From NCBI RefSeq assembly GCF_003946655.1, contig NZ_RHOV01000011.1:1-64000 (forward strand): a stretch of DNA of 64,000 nucleotides, in the 5' to 3' direction. Of the stretch, positions 36,570 to 44,285 are shown in pieces. A program made the position numbers and the translations under genes. The notes under the pieces were generated by a model. That model did no database searches and had not been told where the DNA came from. It saw only the letters and a program-made list of their open reading frames with translations. This DNA is from Lapidilactobacillus achengensis (lineage in GTDB: Bacteria > Bacillota > Bacilli > Lactobacillales > Lactobacillaceae). The stretch's first letter is position 1, and every line of letters starts with the position of its first letter.

Positions 36570-37955
36570 TTGAACGGGAAGAAAGTCCAACATTTAACGG
36601 CCACCCAGTTGATTGCGTTGAGTTTCGTCGGGCTGATTTTATTGGGCACACTATTATTAAATCTACCCATCGCCAGCAAAGATCAGCAATCGGTGGGCTT
36701 TTTGAATGCGTTGTTCACGGCCACCTCGGCTAGTTGCGTGACTGGGTTGGTGGTGGTCAACACGCTGGCCCACTGGACCTTGTTCGGTCAATTGGTGATT
36801 ATTTCTTTGATCCAGTTAGGCGCGCTTGGCTTCATTTCGATTTTCTCGGCCAGTCTATTGCTCTTCAACCGGCGCATTTCTTTGGAAAATCGCGTGGTCA
36901 TCAAAACAGCTTTTGGTCAGGATCGTATTGGGGGAATGGGCGCGTTTATCAAGCGAGTCGTTCAAATCACTTTGGGCATTGAGTTGAGCGGCGCGATTTT
37001 ATTGACGGTTTTCTTCCATCAGGCGCAATCGATCAGTTGGGGGAAAGCCGCTTATCAAGGGGTATTCCATGCGATTTCGGCGTTCTGTAATGCCGGCTTC
37101 GATATTCTCGGCAACAGCAGCCTGCAACCGTTTCAAGGTAATTGGCCCATTATCTTGACGGTCAGCGCCTTGATCGTTCTCGGCGGTTTAGGGTTTCCGG
37201 TGATCATTGAATTCTTCAAACGGTTGCGCAGTAAGCGGCAATGGTCGGTGCGCCGGCGGTTACAGATGCTTTCGGTTCATGCCAAAATCGTGTTGGTCAT
37301 GACTGGTGGCTTATTGTTAGTGGGAACTTTGGTGATTTTAGGGCTGGAATGGCAGAATCCGGCCACCTTGGGCCCACTTTCTTGGGGCAACAAAATTCTC
37401 AACGCCTTCTTCCAATCAGTCACTTTGCGGACGGCGGGCTATTTCTCCATCGACCAAGCGGGCTTGACCGACTTGAGTAAGGGGATTTCCTCGATGTTGA
37501 TGTTGGTGGGCGGTTCGCCAGCTGGCACCGCCGGCGGGATCAAAACGGTTTCGATCGCGCTGATTTTGATCGCGGTGCATGCGGCCATCAAGGGACGCTC
37601 ACAATTGGTCGCTTTTCACCGCACCTTACCATTGCAACTGCTCCAGAAAGCCTTGACCGTGGTTTCCATGTTTGTGCTTTTGGTGCTGGGCGCTGTTGTG
37701 ATTTTAACCTTTTCCGAACAAAATTCAGGTTTCTCCCACAATTTATTGGATCTGATTTTCGAGGTCAGTTCGGCGCTGGGAACCGTGGGCTTGACCACCG
37801 GCATCACGCCCCACCTTAGTGAAATCGGGAAAATCGTCATCGCCTTGTGCATGTTCATCGGGCGCCTATCACCAATTACGGTGATGGTGGCCTTAACGCG
37901 TCAAATGAATCAGCATGATGTGCGCTATCCTAGCGCGACCGTCATGATCGGATAG
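36570..37955 (+). CDS. ktrB: Potassium uptake channel subunit KtrB
   Basis: The 461-residue protein of the TrkH/KtrB superfamily has four pore repeats whose filter motifs read SCVTGL, CNAGFD, RTAGYF and GTVGLTT, each with its conserved glycine. It forms the membrane channel gated by KtrA, importing K+ coupled to Na+ or membrane potential. The start is TTG at 36570, preceded by AAGGGG at a rather long distance. The ktrA gene follows after 10 bp. Confidence 0.94.
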   Translation: MNGKKVQHLTATQLIALSFVGLILLGTLLLNLPIASKDQQSVGFLNALFTATSASCVTGLVVVNTLAHWTLFGQLVIISLIQLGALGFISIFSASLLLFNRRISLENRVVIKTAFGQDRIGGMGAFIKRVVQITLGIELSGAILLTVFFHQAQSISWGKAAYQGVFHAISAFCNAGFDILGNSSLQPFQGNWPIILTVSALIVLGGLGFPVIIEFFKRLRSKRQWSVRRRLQMLSVHAKIVLVMTGGLLLVGTLVILGLEWQNPATLGPLSWGNKILNAFFQSVTLRTAGYFSIDQAGLTDLSKGISSMLMLVGGSPAGTAGGIKTVSIALILIAVHAAIKGRSQLVAFHRTLPLQLLQKALTVVSMFVLLVLGAVVILTFSEQNSGFSHNLLDLIFEVSSALGTVGLTTGITPHLSEIGKIVIALCMFIGRLSPITVMVALTRQMNQHDVRYPSATVMIG

Positions 37956-37965
37956 GAGTAGAAAA

Positions 37966-38604
37966 ATGGATATTGATCGCACTAATTTACAATTCGCCGT
38001 TTTCGGTTTGGGCCGTTTTGGCATGAGTATTGTTCGCACCTTGGCCGATTATGACGCCACCGTTTTGGCTTGCGACATCAAAGAAGAACGCTTGAATGAG
38101 GCCGCGGACTACACCAGTCACTTGGTTCAGGCTGACGTTTCCGACGCTGATACGCTGAAAGGGTTGGACCTGGGTGATTTCGACGTGGTCGTTTTGGCCA
38201 TGGGTGAGAATTTCGAGGCCGCGATCATGGCGACCATGACCGCCAAAGAGCTAGGCGTGCCGAAAGTCGTCGTCAAGGCTTTAGGACAGCGCCAAAAGAA
38301 AATTCTCGAACGCTTGGGCGCCGATCGGGTGATTCTACCCGAAATTGAAATGGGTGAGAAAATCGCCCATAGCTTAGTTGATCCGGACATGATCGATATT
38401 TTAGAGCGCGCCGGTCGGCAAGCGATTACCGAGCTGCACCCCCGGGCTCAATGGGTTGGCCATACGGTGGCGGATCTGGATATTCGTAACAAATACGACT
38501 ACAACATCATGGCGGTGATTCGTGATCAAAAAATCATCATTCCCGTGCCGGCCGATCTGACGATGCAGACGGATGATGTGCTGATCATGTTGAGCACGGA
38601 ATAG
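37966..38604 (+). CDS. ktrA: Potassium uptake regulator KtrA
   Basis: The 212-residue protein has an RCK_N Rossmann domain (FGLGRFGMSIVRTLAD, acidic CDIKEE at the strand end for NAD(H)/ATP binding) and an RCK_C domain from about residue 135. In Firmicutes the latter often binds c-di-AMP, shutting K+ import. It forms a ring under KtrB. A GGAG ribosome site precedes the ATG. No terminator follows before the long repeat. Confidence 0.94.
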   Translation: MDIDRTNLQFAVFGLGRFGMSIVRTLADYDATVLACDIKEERLNEAADYTSHLVQADVSDADTLKGLDLGDFDVVVLAMGENFEAAIMATMTAKELGVPKVVVKALGQRQKKILERLGADRVILPEIEMGEKIAHSLVDPDMIDILERAGRQAITELHPRAQWVGHTVADLDIRNKYDYNIMAVIRDQKIIIPVPADLTMQTDDVLIMLSTE

Positions 38605-38651
38605 GCGTTGGCGATGGTTGTGTGGGATAGGGCGAATCTGTGGCTGGACTT

Positions 38652-39468
38652 GCGCTTGATTGCAGATGGGCTGGGTTTGGATGTGGACGCAACCGCCTCA
38701 GGACGTTTGTCGTGGCTGGAACGCAGTGGGCATCGTTTGAAGCCAATCCGCAAGCCCAGCGGCTTGTCTTCAAATCGAGCCTTATTCTAAGCGATAAATC
38801 GCTAAGAATAATCTCACCGCTGAGCCACACGTCCTGAGGCGGTTGCTAGGCAGAATTGGGCCTATCTGCGATCACGGCGAAGGATTTGACGAGGCTGTTT
38901 TGCGAGCTAGAGGTCAAAACAATTGCTTCTTTTTTGGTGGTACAGCAATGCTAACGGATTCGGATTAGAAATTGGGACATTTTGTGCAGACCGAACATTT
39001 CTGCTTGTTCCCTTAACAATCCTTGGTTGGAAACCGACCGATTCAGCTAATTCATCAAAAACTTGCCTTAGTTCATCAAGCAGACTGTACTGGTGTCACC
39101 AATTTAGAGCTTGTGACCACTAACAACGGCCGTCAATTGCGTGGCTCCTCATCAATTGGCAACAGCTTGCCGGTCGGTGTGAGTGCTCAAGCGACTGCTA
39201 TAACGTTGAGCGGCTGGAGCGGAGCGTGGCGTTGGTGGATTGTTTACTAGTTGGCGGAAGGTCGGGCTGGGGGTGAGTCAGCCGCGATATTATTGTTGGC
39301 GATTTATCGCCTACAATAAGGCCGAGCTTGAAGATTTTCGGTGGGTTTCCGAAAAGCTTCAAGTCGTGCCCGCCGCGTTCCACCACCCCCAGCCCGACCT
39401 GGAGCCCCACTACATCTGTTAACCACCAACGCCCAGCGCAGCGCAAGCTGCGGCCTACCTACTTTTGT
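38652..39468 (+). repeat. Long composite hairpin repeat, copy 6
   Basis: Module A has GCAACCGCCTCAGGACGT-type arms and an inner hairpin 38782-38811 of the TTATTCT/AGAATAA type with a GCGAT/ATCGC core. Module B is a distinct subtype: arms GCGTTGGTGG (39229-39238)/CCACCAACGC (39423-39432) and GGTCGGGCTGGGGGTG (39260-39275) with its complement at 39384-39399. Its hairpin is TTATTGT/ACAATAA (39290-39319). It lies between ktrA and the P-type ATPase. Confidence 0.9.
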
Positions 39469-39564
39469 CAATCTAGCTCAAGGCAACCAACTTTCAACCA
39501 GAGCCCGCAAGCGGCGCGCTGACAGTAATTCCTGAGTTTTTGGTAACAAAATGTAACTTGCCAC

Positions 39565-39594
39565 TTGACAAGGACCCGTTTTTTCTGGAATAAT
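39565..39594 (+). promoter_or_regulatory. Promoter of the P-type ATPase gene
   Basis: A consensus -35 TTGACA (39565-39570) lies 18 bp before AATAAT (39589-39594), giving a leader of about 115 nt. Confidence 0.65.
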
Positions 39595-39627
39595 AATTGT
39601 AACGAAATATTGCACGATCGGTTGGAG

Positions 39628-39687
39628 CTATGCTTTCAAGGTAAACCTTCTTGGGGTGAAGAAGGGCCTGTTAGGCATAGTTTTTTT
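39628..39687 (+). promoter_or_regulatory. Candidate attenuator in the ATPase leader
   Basis: Within the leader, CTATGC (39628-39633) pairs with GCATAG (39675-39680), followed by seven Ts. Inside are two mutually exclusive small hairpins, AAGG/CCTT (39638-39649) and CTTCTT/AAGAAG (39647-39664). A terminator-like structure between promoter and gene suggests transcription control, perhaps by metal. It does not match the yybP-ykoY or M-box consensus as I know them. Confidence 0.5.
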
Positions 39688-39715
39688 GTCGGTCTGAATT
39701 GAAAAGGAGTTTACT

Positions 39716-42505
39716 ATGTTTTATAACCAACATCGAAAAGAGGTCCTCGAAAAACTACAAACTTCCCGTTTTCGCGGGTTGACTGAAACAGAAGCGGCGG
39801 CACGGTTAGAACGTGATGGTCGCAATGAATTGGTTCAGAAACAGCCGGATCCCGGCTGGAAAATCTTTATTCGCTCGTTCAAGGAACCCATCGTGATCGT
39901 TTTGTGGATCGCGGTTGGGTTGGCGATTTTAAGCGCGGTTTATGATTTTCAAGTTAACGGCGATTTCAGTCACGGGAAGGCTTCTTTATACGAGGCGATC
40001 GCGATTTTCGCCTTGATCATTGGCAACGCAGTGTTATCTTATGTTCAAGAAACTAAGGCGCAGAAGTCACTGGATTCGTTGAAACAACTGGCCGATCATC
40101 AGGTGGCCGTGCTCCGCGATGAGGATTGGCAAAAGGTTGATGCCGCTGAATTGGTCGCTGGTGATATTGTATCCGTGAAGATGGGCGACTTCCTAGACGC
40201 CGACTTGCGCTGGTTGGCCACCAATGAATTGCAGATCAACGAATCTCACTTAACCGGCGAAGCGGAGCCCGTCGCGAAAACTCGCTTTATGTTGGCGGAT
40301 GACACGCAGTTAGGTGATCGCACCAATATGGGCTTTTCTGGCTCTACCGTGGTCAATGGCAATGGGGTCGGGGTGGTGGTCGCGACCGGGATGACCACCG
40401 AACTAGGCCATATCGCCAATCTTCTGGATAGCGTGGAAACGAAGAAGACACCAATCGAACAAACCATGGCGAATTTGACGCGCAAATTAATGTACGTGGC
40501 AGCGGCGATCGTGGTGATCGTGCTGGGTTATGGCATCGCTAAAGAAGTAATTGCCACAGGTCAGTTGACGGTCAGTGGCGTGGCGGATAATCTGTCCACG
40601 GCGATTGCTTTGGCGGTAGCGGCGATTCCTGATGCCTTGCCCGTCGTTTTATCGATCGTACTGACGATTGGCGCCACCAGTCTGGCGAAAAGTAAAGGCC
40701 TGATCAAGTCCTTGAACAGCGTGGAAACGCTGGGCGCCACTACTTTCATCGCGTCGGACAAAACCGGGACGTTAACCAAAAATGAAATGACAGTCACTGA
40801 TTTCTGGGCCAATGGCATCGCCTATGAAGTCGATGGGAATGGCTACGAGCCCATTGGGGAGATCGAGCCCGTCGATGAAGCCGATGTGGGACGTTTTGAT
40901 TACAAGCGCTTCGTTCATGCGGCAGTCTTGAACAATGAGGCCAGTGTTTCGCAAAACGAGCACGGCCAATATCGTCCTTTTGGCAATCCTACCGATGTCT
41001 CATTGATCGTTCTCGGGCAGAAGGACAAGGTCTTCCGTGACGATCTGTTGAACCAAACTGGTCAGGATGACTATGACATTTTGCGGGTTTTCCCTTTCGA
41101 TAGCACCCGGAAAATGATGAGTGTGGTGGTCAAAGACGGCACGCAATACAAAGTGTTGACCAAAGGCGCGCCAGATGTGATCCTGACCAAAACCGATCAA
41201 GTCTGGCTCGGCGATCAAATGACGCCGGTCGCGACAGCCAAGGAGCAAGTTGAAACGCAAATCCACCATTACGCGCAACAAGCGTTACGAACGTTGGCGG
41301 TGGCTGAGCGAACGATCTCGTTGGAATTGGCTGAAAATGGGACGCAGGCCGAATTGGAGCAGCATTTACAATTATTAGGAATCGCGGGAATCATTGACCC
41401 ACCCCGGGCCGAAGTTAAACGTTCGGTGGCGGTGCTGGCTAAAGCTGGTGTCAATGTGGTGATGATTACCGGTGATCATGCGGAAACCGCGCGGGCAATC
41501 GCGTATCGGCTGGGAATCGTTCACGACGAACAAGCTCGTGTTGTCCAAGGTCGGGAGATCGAAGCGATGAGTGACGCGGAACTAGCAGCAGTGGTGCCAG
41601 AGATTCGGGTGTACGCGCGGGTCTCTCCGGAACACAAACAGCGGGTGGTCAAGGCGTTGCAGGGCCATCAAGAAATCGTCGCGATGACCGGTGATGGTGT
41701 CAATGACGCGCCAGCTTTACGCGCGGCTGACATCGGGATCGCCATGGGCATCAATGGCACCGAAGTTACCAAAGATTCCGCGGATTTGATTTTGATGGAC
41801 GATAAGTTTACGACAATTGAGAAATCAGTGGCGGCCGGTCGGACGATTTTCGGCAACATCAAGAATTTCATTCGCCATGAGTTGACCACCAATGTGGCGG
41901 AAGTGCTGTCCTTGCTGCTGGGCGTGTTCTTCATTACCAAGCCAATCGGTCAGATTTCCGAATTGACTCCGACTTTAACTGCCTTGATGGTTTTGTGGGT
42001 GAACATGATCAGTGACGCGCTGCCGTCATTTGCCTTGGGCTATGATGAGGCGGAGCGGAACATCATGAGTGAGAAACCCCGGGACACGAAGCAATCGGTC
42101 TTCGCCAACGGTCTCTTGTCACGGGTCTTGATCCGGGGCGTGCTCATGGGCGGCTTGGTCTTCGCGGCCTTCGTTTGGGCGGCCCAAGCCGGCTATTCTG
42201 CCGCTGAGGCGCAAACAATCGCCTTCCTGACCTTGGTATTCGGCCAGCTGTGGCACGTGTTTGACGCGCGGAGCACCCGTACCTTGTTCCGCCGGAATCC
42301 TTTCAGCAATCTTCACTTGGTTGCCGCCGTTTCCTTCGCGGCGGTCGCGTCATTGGTTGTGACCATGTTCCCACTGTTCACCGCTGTTTTCGGCACGGTG
42401 ACCCTGACTTGGCAACTGTATTTGGCCGTGATTTTCATTCCGGCCCTGCCAACCTTGATTCTCTCCGGGTTGAAAGAAATCTTCCCGAAGATCACGTTGT
42501 GGTAA
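39716..42505 (+). CDS. Type II cation-transporting P-type ATPase, probably Ca2+
   Basis: The 929-residue pump has an N-terminal cation-ATPase domain, phosphorylation site DKTGT (Asp348), dephosphorylation motif LTGEAEPV, hinge MTGDGVNDAPAL and about ten membrane segments. TM4 reads AAIPDALPVVLS where SERCA-type pumps have PEGLP, and TM6 reads NMISDALPSFALGYD. Ca2+ export is the best guess, but the Glu-to-Asp change in TM4 leaves Mn2+ or another ion possible. AAGGAG precedes the ATG. The gene is monocistronic, with its own promoter and terminator. Confidence 0.9.
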   Translation: MFYNQHRKEVLEKLQTSRFRGLTETEAAARLERDGRNELVQKQPDPGWKIFIRSFKEPIVIVLWIAVGLAILSAVYDFQVNGDFSHGKASLYEAIAIFALIIGNAVLSYVQETKAQKSLDSLKQLADHQVAVLRDEDWQKVDAAELVAGDIVSVKMGDFLDADLRWLATNELQINESHLTGEAEPVAKTRFMLADDTQLGDRTNMGFSGSTVVNGNGVGVVVATGMTTELGHIANLLDSVETKKTPIEQTMANLTRKLMYVAAAIVVIVLGYGIAKEVIATGQLTVSGVADNLSTAIALAVAAIPDALPVVLSIVLTIGATSLAKSKGLIKSLNSVETLGATTFIASDKTGTLTKNEMTVTDFWANGIAYEVDGNGYEPIGEIEPVDEADVGRFDYKRFVHAAVLNNEASVSQNEHGQYRPFGNPTDVSLIVLGQKDKVFRDDLLNQTGQDDYDILRVFPFDSTRKMMSVVVKDGTQYKVLTKGAPDVILTKTDQVWLGDQMTPVATAKEQVETQIHHYAQQALRTLAVAERTISLELAENGTQAELEQHLQLLGIAGIIDPPRAEVKRSVAVLAKAGVNVVMITGDHAETARAIAYRLGIVHDEQARVVQGREIEAMSDAELAAVVPEIRVYARVSPEHKQRVVKALQGHQEIVAMTGDGVNDAPALRAADIGIAMGINGTEVTKDSADLILMDDKFTTIEKSVAAGRTIFGNIKNFIRHELTTNVAEVLSLLLGVFFITKPIGQISELTPTLTALMVLWVNMISDALPSFALGYDEAERNIMSEKPRDTKQSVFANGLLSRVLIRGVLMGGLVFAAFVWAAQAGYSAAEAQTIAFLTLVFGQLWHVFDARSTRTLFRRNPFSNLHLVAAVSFAAVASLVVTMFPLFTAVFGTVTLTWQLYLAVIFIPALPTLILSGLKEIFPKITLW

Positions 42506-42553
42506 GCCGAGCCGCTTGGTAAAAGTGTCGCACAGATAAAAATTGTTAACACC

Positions 42554-42597
42554 AACTGGTCCAGTGCCTGTGATTTTGCGGCGTGGACCAGTTTTTT
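42554..42597 (+). terminator. Terminator of the ATPase gene
   Basis: AACTGGTCCA/TGGACCAGTT stem, 20-nt loop, then Ts. Confidence 0.8.
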
Positions 42598-42643
42598 GTA
42601 TGCTGAGAGTAACGAACAGTTTTGTCACATGGCGATGGGTTTA

Positions 42644-42703
42644 TTGTTTATCGATAAATTGGTGCTATAATCAAGATATAGTTTATCGATAATCGATAAT
42701 AAA
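42644..42703 (+). promoter_or_regulatory. Promoter and ATCGAT operators of the DUF2975 operon
   Basis: TTGTTT (42644-42649) and TATAAT (42666-42671) are 16 bp apart. A palindrome TTTATCGATAAA (42647-42658) overlaps the -35 and spacer. A second, TTATCGATAATCGATAA (42683-42699), lies just after the expected start site. The YozG-like HTH protein encoded downstream is the obvious candidate to bind them. Confidence 0.6.
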
Positions 42704-42720
42704 GGACGGCGAGGAAAACT

Positions 42721-43200
42721 ATGAAACGCGAGACAAGGTTGCTGCAGTTGGCCTTATTGGTACTGGCGCTGGGCTTGGCTGCGGTGGCAGCCATTGTGAT
42801 TCCCCACTTCTTAATTGGGTTAGCGCGGCTCTTTCCTGGCGCTTGGTGGTGGCCGACGTTGATGGGAATAGGGCTATATCTAACCGCGCTCCTCTTTGCG
42901 GGTATCTTATGGCAAGCAGGGGAGCTGGTGCGGCGGATCCAGCGGCGCCAAGCCTTCGCGCTGGCGTCGGTGACCGCCTTGGCGCGCCTGCGAAATCAGG
43001 CGTTGGCCATCAGTTTGATTTATGCGTTGGAACTACCGATCTTCTTCATTTGGGCCGATCGCGACGATGCGCCTGGGTTATTAGCGCTAGCCATTGTCTT
43101 TGTCGGCGCGGCCTTGGTGATCGGCGTTTTCGCCGGCGTCTTGAAGCAACTCTTGCAACAAGCGCTGGAACTTCAAGAAGAACACGACTTAACCATATAG
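42721..43200 (+). CDS. DUF2975-like membrane protein, first copy
   Basis: The 159-residue protein has four membrane helices (about 9-30, 45-68, 92-112, 117-142) and a short acidic cytosolic tail. The layout and neighbouring HTH gene match the DUF2975 family, small membrane proteins of unknown role found next to YozG-type regulators. The ATG follows GGCGAGG. Two short repeats separate it from a second member of the same family. Confidence 0.75.
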   Translation: MKRETRLLQLALLVLALGLAAVAAIVIPHFLIGLARLFPGAWWWPTLMGIGLYLTALLFAGILWQAGELVRRIQRRQAFALASVTALARLRNQALAISLIYALELPIFFIWADRDDAPGLLALAIVFVGAALVIGVFAGVLKQLLQQALELQEEHDLTI

Positions 43201-43202
43201 CA

Positions 43203-43322
43203 GAGTGCAAACCACCCCGGTTAGCTTCTGAGCATTAACCTAGTCGGGATTTTGGAGGCGGGGCTTGCCTCCAGAAGCCAGACGTAGTTAAGCGGAAGAA
43301 GCTGGGGTGGTGAACACGTTTC
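43203..43322 (+). repeat. Short hairpin repeat, copy 3 (tandem)
   Basis: A free-standing element has outer arms ACCACCCC/GGGGTGGT instead of ACCGACCT/AGGTCGGT; both arms changed together. The inner stem is weaker than in other copies. It begins 3 bp after the first DUF2975 stop. Confidence 0.88.
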
Positions 43323-43329
43323 AAAAGGA

Positions 43330-43449
43330 GAGTGCAAACCACCCCGGGTAGTGCTTGAGCATTAGCCTAGCCATTGTTTTGGAAGCGCACCTTGCTTCCG
43401 GAACAATGGCGTAGCTAAGCGGAAAGCGCTGGGGTGGCGAACACGTTTC
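43330..43449 (+). repeat. Short hairpin repeat, copy 4 (tandem)
   Basis: It lies directly after copy 3. Outer arms are ACCACCCC/GGGGTGG, and the inner stem GCCATTGTT/AACAATGGC with GGAAGC/GCTTCC differs from other copies yet still pairs. It ends 14 bp before the start codon of the second DUF2975 gene, so the hairpin would be in the mRNA just ahead of the ribosome site. Confidence 0.88.
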
Positions 43450-43463
43450 AAAAGAAGGAGCGT

Positions 43464-43943
43464 ATGATCATGAGAAAAAGTATTCGCTTTCTGCAAACGA
43501 TGTTGATACTGATTGCCGCATTGGCCGGTCTGATTCTAGTTGACCTGGTGCCCTTCGTCCTAGGCGATTGGCTTCGTCTGGTGGGCTGGCTCCCTGGCGC
43601 GATCGGGTTAGGCATCATCATGTATCTGGCCGGGATCCTCTGTTTTATCGCGCTGGGACTAACGATTATTGTCCTTCAAAGTCTGACCAAAACTAGTTTT
43701 GGCGCGCCCCTGGTGCGGCAACGCCTGCACTGGATCCAAGGGCTACTTTGGGGGATCAATGGTCTGCAATTATTGTGTTTGCCTGGCTGGTGGCGTTACG
43801 CTTACGTTAGCCGCACCCCCCAAGTTCTTACCTTCAACCTTGTGTTCTTCCTCGGCGTTTTTAGCTTAGGGGTGCTTGCTTATTTGCTGTGGCAGTTGAG
43901 TCAGCAGCAAGCCACGCTCGGTTCAAATGAGGTGACCCGATGA
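43464..43943 (+). CDS. DUF2975-like membrane protein, second copy
   Basis: The 159-residue, four-helix protein resembles the first copy in length and topology but is strongly diverged. GAAGGAG precedes ATG 43464 (ATG 43470 is also possible). The last four bases overlap the HTH gene start, so the pair is translationally coupled. With the first copy and the two short repeats in between, it probably forms one operon under the ATCGAT promoter. Confidence 0.75.
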   Translation: MIMRKSIRFLQTMLILIAALAGLILVDLVPFVLGDWLRLVGWLPGAIGLGIIMYLAGILCFIALGLTIIVLQSLTKTSFGAPLVRQRLHWIQGLLWGINGLQLLCLPGWWRYAYVSRTPQVLTFNLVFFLGVFSLGVLAYLLWQLSQQQATLGSNEVTR

Positions 43944-44164
43944 GAATCGTCGTTGAACTGGATCACTTGTTGGCCCAGCGGCAAATGACCCTGACTGAAC
44001 TCTCAGAACAAGTCGGCCTAACCTTGGCCAATCTGTCAATTCTGAAGACCGGCAAGGCCCGGGCGATCCGCTTCAGCACGCTGGCGGCGATCTGTGCCGC
44101 CTTAGACTGTCAACCCGGTGATTTGCTCCACGTGGTCGCGGATGAAACTGAGTCACCAGATTGA
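43940..44164 (+). CDS. YozG-like XRE-family regulator
   Basis: The 74-residue DNA-binding protein consists of a single Cro/C1-type HTH: DHLLAQRQMTLTELSEQVGLTLANLSILKTGKARAIRFSTLAAICAALDCQPGDLL. Such small regulators accompany DUF2975 proteins. It overlaps the preceding gene by 4 bp. It may bind the two ATCGAT palindromes at the operon promoter, which would make the operon self-regulated. Confidence 0.85.
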   Translation: MRIVVELDHLLAQRQMTLTELSEQVGLTLANLSILKTGKARAIRFSTLAAICAALDCQPGDLLHVVADETESPD

Positions 44165-44191
44165 GAATAAATGCCACTCGAAAAGATGAAA

Positions 44192-44232
44192 AAATAGCCC
44201 TAGAAATCAAATTTCGATTTCTAGGGCTATTT
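44192..44232. terminator. Bidirectional terminator
   Basis: A perfect 17-bp stem (AAATAGCCCTAGAAATC and its complement) with a 7-nt loop lies between the HTH gene and the convergent surface-protein gene; A/T-rich ends serve both strands. Confidence 0.9.
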
Positions 44233-44285
44233 GCGATTCAAAGCCAGTCAACGCTCACGCTCACAGCCGTGACCGAAAAAATAGC

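Noticed and set aside
39621-39637. Similarity of GGAGCTATGCTTTCAAG to a type II CRISPR repeat or tracrRNA
   Set aside because: No array, no cas gene and no second repeat; the match is short and the sequence is part of the ATPase leader.
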